Part shown: piece by piece, positions 42,747 through 44,983 of the stretch
Layout of the letters: the number at the start of each line of letters is the position of its first letter
Numbering within the stretch: the stretch's first letter is position 1
Assembly: GCF_947166265.1 (NCBI RefSeq)
Contig: NZ_CAMVDO010000024.1
Span: 1 to 44,983 of the forward strand
DNA from: an uncultured Fibrobacter sp.
GTDB taxonomy: Bacteria; Fibrobacterota; Fibrobacteria; Fibrobacterales; Fibrobacteraceae
Reading direction: 5' to 3'
Length of the DNA stretch: 44,983 bases
The notes under the pieces: generated by a model
What the model saw: the letters and a program-made list of their open reading frames with translations, nothing else
Told to the model about the DNA's origin: nothing
The model's database searches: none
Program-made: the position numbers and the translations under genes

Positions 42747-44738
42747 ATGGGGGCTCCGTTGAAACTTAAATTTATTCTGGCCCTGATCGGCTTTTGCGCT
42801 TCGCTTATTGTGGCGGCTCCGGCTGAGCCGGGTTTTCAGTCGGTAACTAGTCGCGACGGAAGCTCCGTTTCTATTCGTTATTTTGGTGACGAACACTATC
42901 ATTATGCCGAAACTTCCGACGGAATTCTTGTAACATTGGATAGCCTTGGAAACTATGTTTACGTCGGTGAAGATGGTCTTGCGAGCGGGGTTATTGCAAA
43001 AAATGTCGCTGATCGCAGTCCCGAAGAAAAGTCTTTCTTGAAACAGTTAAATCAGGAGGCGGTTCATCAGAAGTACCAAGAACTGAAAGGGGAACGATTT
43101 CCCGATGAAGCTGGATTGAACGGTGACCTGGAATTCAATCATGTGCCCCTGATATCGTACAATCAGGAGGGATCCTCGATGTTGATGCGTCCGACTCCCG
43201 CAAGTTGGACAAAGGGGGAGCGTTGGTTCCCCGTGCTGCTGGTCGGAACGTCGGACATGGATTATGGAGATTCGGCTGCGTTTTATGACTATTTCAACAA
43301 GCCGGGCTACAACGTAAATCGAAATATCGGAAGCGTACGGGATTACTTTGTTTACCAGTCGGATAGCCAATTTATACCGCATTTTGACGTGTATCCTATA
43401 AAGATCGATGCGACTCTTGAAAGCTTTGGTTCTGGCGATAATTATGACGAGGGAAAATTCACCTCGATGGTTCTCGATGAACTTGCGAAGCGCGAGGATT
43501 TTTTGAAGAACGCCTCGAAGTACTGTTACAATCGAAGACAAGTGGATGGGTTTGTTTTCCTCTACCCCGGCATGGAAGAGGATGCAATGAAGCAGAGCTC
43601 TGATTTTTGGAGCCATCAGTACTATATGCAGACAAACGGTTCTTCGGAGAGCGGTATGCCGTACAATGTGGGGGGCTACTATTTTGACAAGTACCTTTTT
43701 ACATCGCAGTTTGCAAACAAGTCCAACAACAAGAAAATTTGCAGGATGGGGACTGTCATACACGAGTTTAGTCACATTATGGGGTTGATGGACCATTACA
43801 GCAAGGATAAGAATAAAAATCAGATCGACGGTCCTGCCGAATACGACATCATGTCGCTTGGAATGTACAATGGAACGACCCTGAATGAAGGAAATGTTCC
43901 CATGGGATATTCTGCCTTCGAAAAAGAGGCTCTTGGGTGGATGACGCTAAGGGAGCTTGCTCCCGATAGCGTTTATTCGCTTCGTAAGCTCAGTAAGATG
44001 GAGGCCTATTCTGTCACGAATCCGAATAAAACGGATGAATACTATATCATTGAATATCGTCCTGCCGAAAAGTACGAATCCTGTGTAAATGTCGATGCCG
44101 GGAAAACTGCGAACGGGGTATACATCTGGTATATCGATTACGACAGAACGGTCTTTATGATGAATGAGGCGAATCGTGATACCACTCATCAGCGTGTGGC
44201 GGTCAATGCGGCTCTTTCTGAGGGCTATTATGCGGACTTTTCCTACGTGAATCGTAGAGGAGTCCCGAAAGTGTCTGGGATTTACAATGTGGTGCTCGAC
44301 GGACACCGGCGGGCGTGCTTTACGACTTCAAGCGATATTCCCCTGAGTGAGTGCCCGTTCGATTCCACTCTAGAAGAGGAAAGCTCGAGTAGTGAGGAAT
44401 CAAGTTCGAGTGAGTTCGTGCCGGAATCTTCTTCGAGTGTTGATGATGATGGCCCGAATTCTTCGGATAGTCTGCAATTTGTACGGGGAACCATGCGGCA
44501 TACTCTGTCCTATGTGCAAATAGCCTTGGATGGACATAGGCTCAACGTCTCGACACCATTGGCGGGGTGCAAGGAACTGAAGCTCTTCGATCTTCAGGGG
44601 AACCTTGTCTATACGAACGCCTTCTCAGACGCGCAGATGTCGTTTGATTTGAGCTTTATTCCCAGTGGAATTTATGTCGTCCGCGTTATGGCGGATAATC
44701 GTCTTCTGGAAAGCTCTAAAATACGCCTACATCGGTGA
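42747..44738 (+). CDS. M6-type secreted metalloprotease with a type IX-like C-terminal sorting domain
   Basis: A 663-residue zinc protease. The start is ATG 42747, giving a signal peptide (LKFILALIGFCASLIVAAPA); TTG at 42717 would add ten unlikely residues. HEFSHIMGLMD (His339, Glu340, His343, Asp349) is the metzincin-like zinc motif of M6 enzymes, and DIMSLGMYNG resembles the Met-turn. A Ser/Glu-rich linker (about 540-570) leads to a last domain of about 75 residues (LKLFDLQGNLVYTNAF, FIPSGIYVVRVMADNRLLES) like the type A sorting domain of type IX secretion, which Fibrobacter is thought to use. Transcription may be controlled by the palindrome 36 bases upstream. The gene overlaps panB tail to tail by 12 bases. 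Confidence 0.87.
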   Translation: MGAPLKLKFILALIGFCASLIVAAPAEPGFQSVTSRDGSSVSIRYFGDEHYHYAETSDGILVTLDSLGNYVYVGEDGLASGVIAKNVADRSPEEKSFLKQLNQEAVHQKYQELKGERFPDEAGLNGDLEFNHVPLISYNQEGSSMLMRPTPASWTKGERWFPVLLVGTSDMDYGDSAAFYDYFNKPGYNVNRNIGSVRDYFVYQSDSQFIPHFDVYPIKIDATLESFGSGDNYDEGKFTSMVLDELAKREDFLKNASKYCYNRRQVDGFVFLYPGMEEDAMKQSSDFWSHQYYMQTNGSSESGMPYNVGGYYFDKYLFTSQFANKSNNKKICRMGTVIHEFSHIMGLMDHYSKDKNKNQIDGPAEYDIMSLGMYNGTTLNEGNVPMGYSAFEKEALGWMTLRELAPDSVYSLRKLSKMEAYSVTNPNKTDEYYIIEYRPAEKYESCVNVDAGKTANGVYIWYIDYDRTVFMMNEANRDTTHQRVAVNAALSEGYYADFSYVNRRGVPKVSGIYNVVLDGHRRACFTTSSDIPLSECPFDSTLEEESSSSEESSSSEFVPESSSSVDDDGPNSSDSLQFVRGTMRHTLSYVQIALDGHRLNVSTPLAGCKELKLFDLQGNLVYTNAFSDAQMSFDLSFIPSGIYVVRVMADNRLLESSKIRLHR

Positions 44739-44983
44739 TTTAACGCTTTCGATGTACTTCTTGAAGCCTTCGACACCTAGGCTGTACATGTCGACGAACT
44801 TCGTTGCGAACGGTGGCAGCTTGCGCGGGTGCATGCCCAAAGCGTCGTGCATCACCAACACCTGGCCGTCGGTGAACTTTCCGCCGCCAATACCGATCGT
44901 CACCGCGTTCACCATGCCGGTAATCTTGGTGCCGAGCTCTTCGGGAATGTGTTCCAGCACCATCTCGAAGCATCCCAGGCTGT
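44727..44983 (-). CDS. panB: 3-methyl-2-oxobutanoate hydroxymethyltransferase, C-terminal part (cut by window edge)
   Basis: The last 84 or so residues of PanB, which makes ketopantoate for pantothenate and coenzyme A. The sequence SLGCFEMVLEHIPEELGTKI, then VTIGIGGGKFTDGQVLVMHD with the conserved Asp/Gly loop, ALGMHPRKLPPFATKF and a short tail all match the PanB C-terminus. The frame is open to the window edge, so the gene continues past 44983. It overlaps the protease gene by 12 bases. The active-site loop beyond the edge is not visible. Confidence 0.9.
   Translation of the reverse strand, partial: SLGCFEMVLEHIPEELGTKITGMVNAVTIGIGGGKFTDGQVLVMHDALGMHPRKLPPFATKFVDMYSLGVEGFKKYIESVKSPM

Noticed and set aside
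1-44983. Search for CRISPR arrays, tRNAs, rRNA, insertion sequences and prophage genes
   Set aside because: No regularly spaced repeats, tRNA-like cloverleaf, rRNA stretches, transposase or phage motifs were seen by eye; a short tRNA could still be missed without a covariance search.

Overview
The window looks like Fibrobacter (Fibrobacterota) chromosome. The evidence is a regulator of the TIGR02147/DUF4423 family, which is expanded in Fibrobacter; secreted proteins with Asp/Ser-rich linkers; a metalloprotease ending in a type IX secretion-like C-terminal domain; CotH-kinase lipoproteins; and promoters close to the Bacteroidota TAnnTTTG type. I see no rRNA, tRNA, insertion sequence, prophage or CRISPR array. 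Coding density is very high and no gap exceeds 300 bases. All identifications rest on reading the sequence; no search was run.

Positions 113-12612 (+) hold housekeeping and envelope genes: an M16 peptidase-like lipoprotein lacking the zinc motif, an unrecognised exported protein, TrmH-type tRNA methyltransferase, then after a terminator an MCE/MlaD-type protein, HPr, Enzyme I, a soluble lytic transglycosylase, a DMT permease and a large lamin-tail/CotH lipoprotein.

Positions 12752-30721 form a surface-polysaccharide locus in two converging halves. The + half (UDP-glucose dehydrogenase of the animal-like class, two tandem LicD-family transferases, a family 2 glycosyltransferase) meets a roughly 14 kb, 12-gene minus-strand operon tail to tail. 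From its promoter end that operon encodes a TagD-like glycerol-3-phosphate cytidylyltransferase, a CotH lipoprotein, a Wzx flippase, a DegT-family sugar aminotransferase, a membrane acyltransferase, two ATP-grasp ligases, a PLP decarboxylase-like enzyme, a two-domain glycosyltransferase, a GT8 enzyme, an exported EEP-fold phosphodiesterase and a Wzy-like polymerase. The simplest reading is a Wzx/Wzy glycan carrying uronic acid and amino sugar, decorated with glycerol phosphate (TagD gives CDP-glycerol, LicD transfers it) and possibly an amino acid or amine (decarboxylase plus ATP-grasp). Initiating transferase and chain-length regulator are not in the window.

Positions 30812-38326 (+) hold an outer-membrane-like protein, a Gfo/Idh/MocA oxidoreductase, an SppA peptidase fused to an N-terminal barrel-like domain, a CNNM/CBS protein, an acyltransferase and a histidine-phosphatase lipoprotein, closed by a strong terminator. 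Positions 38419-44983 hold a sugar-porter MFS transporter (-), a LamG-like lipoprotein (-), the TIGR02147 regulator (-), an M6-type metalloprotease (+) and the 3' end of panB (-). This last region is rich in regulatory DNA: a nearly identical palindrome upstream of both the transporter and the protease, a direct repeat in front of the regulator, and a REP-like element plus a tandem 14-mer that encodes part of a lipoprotein signal peptide.
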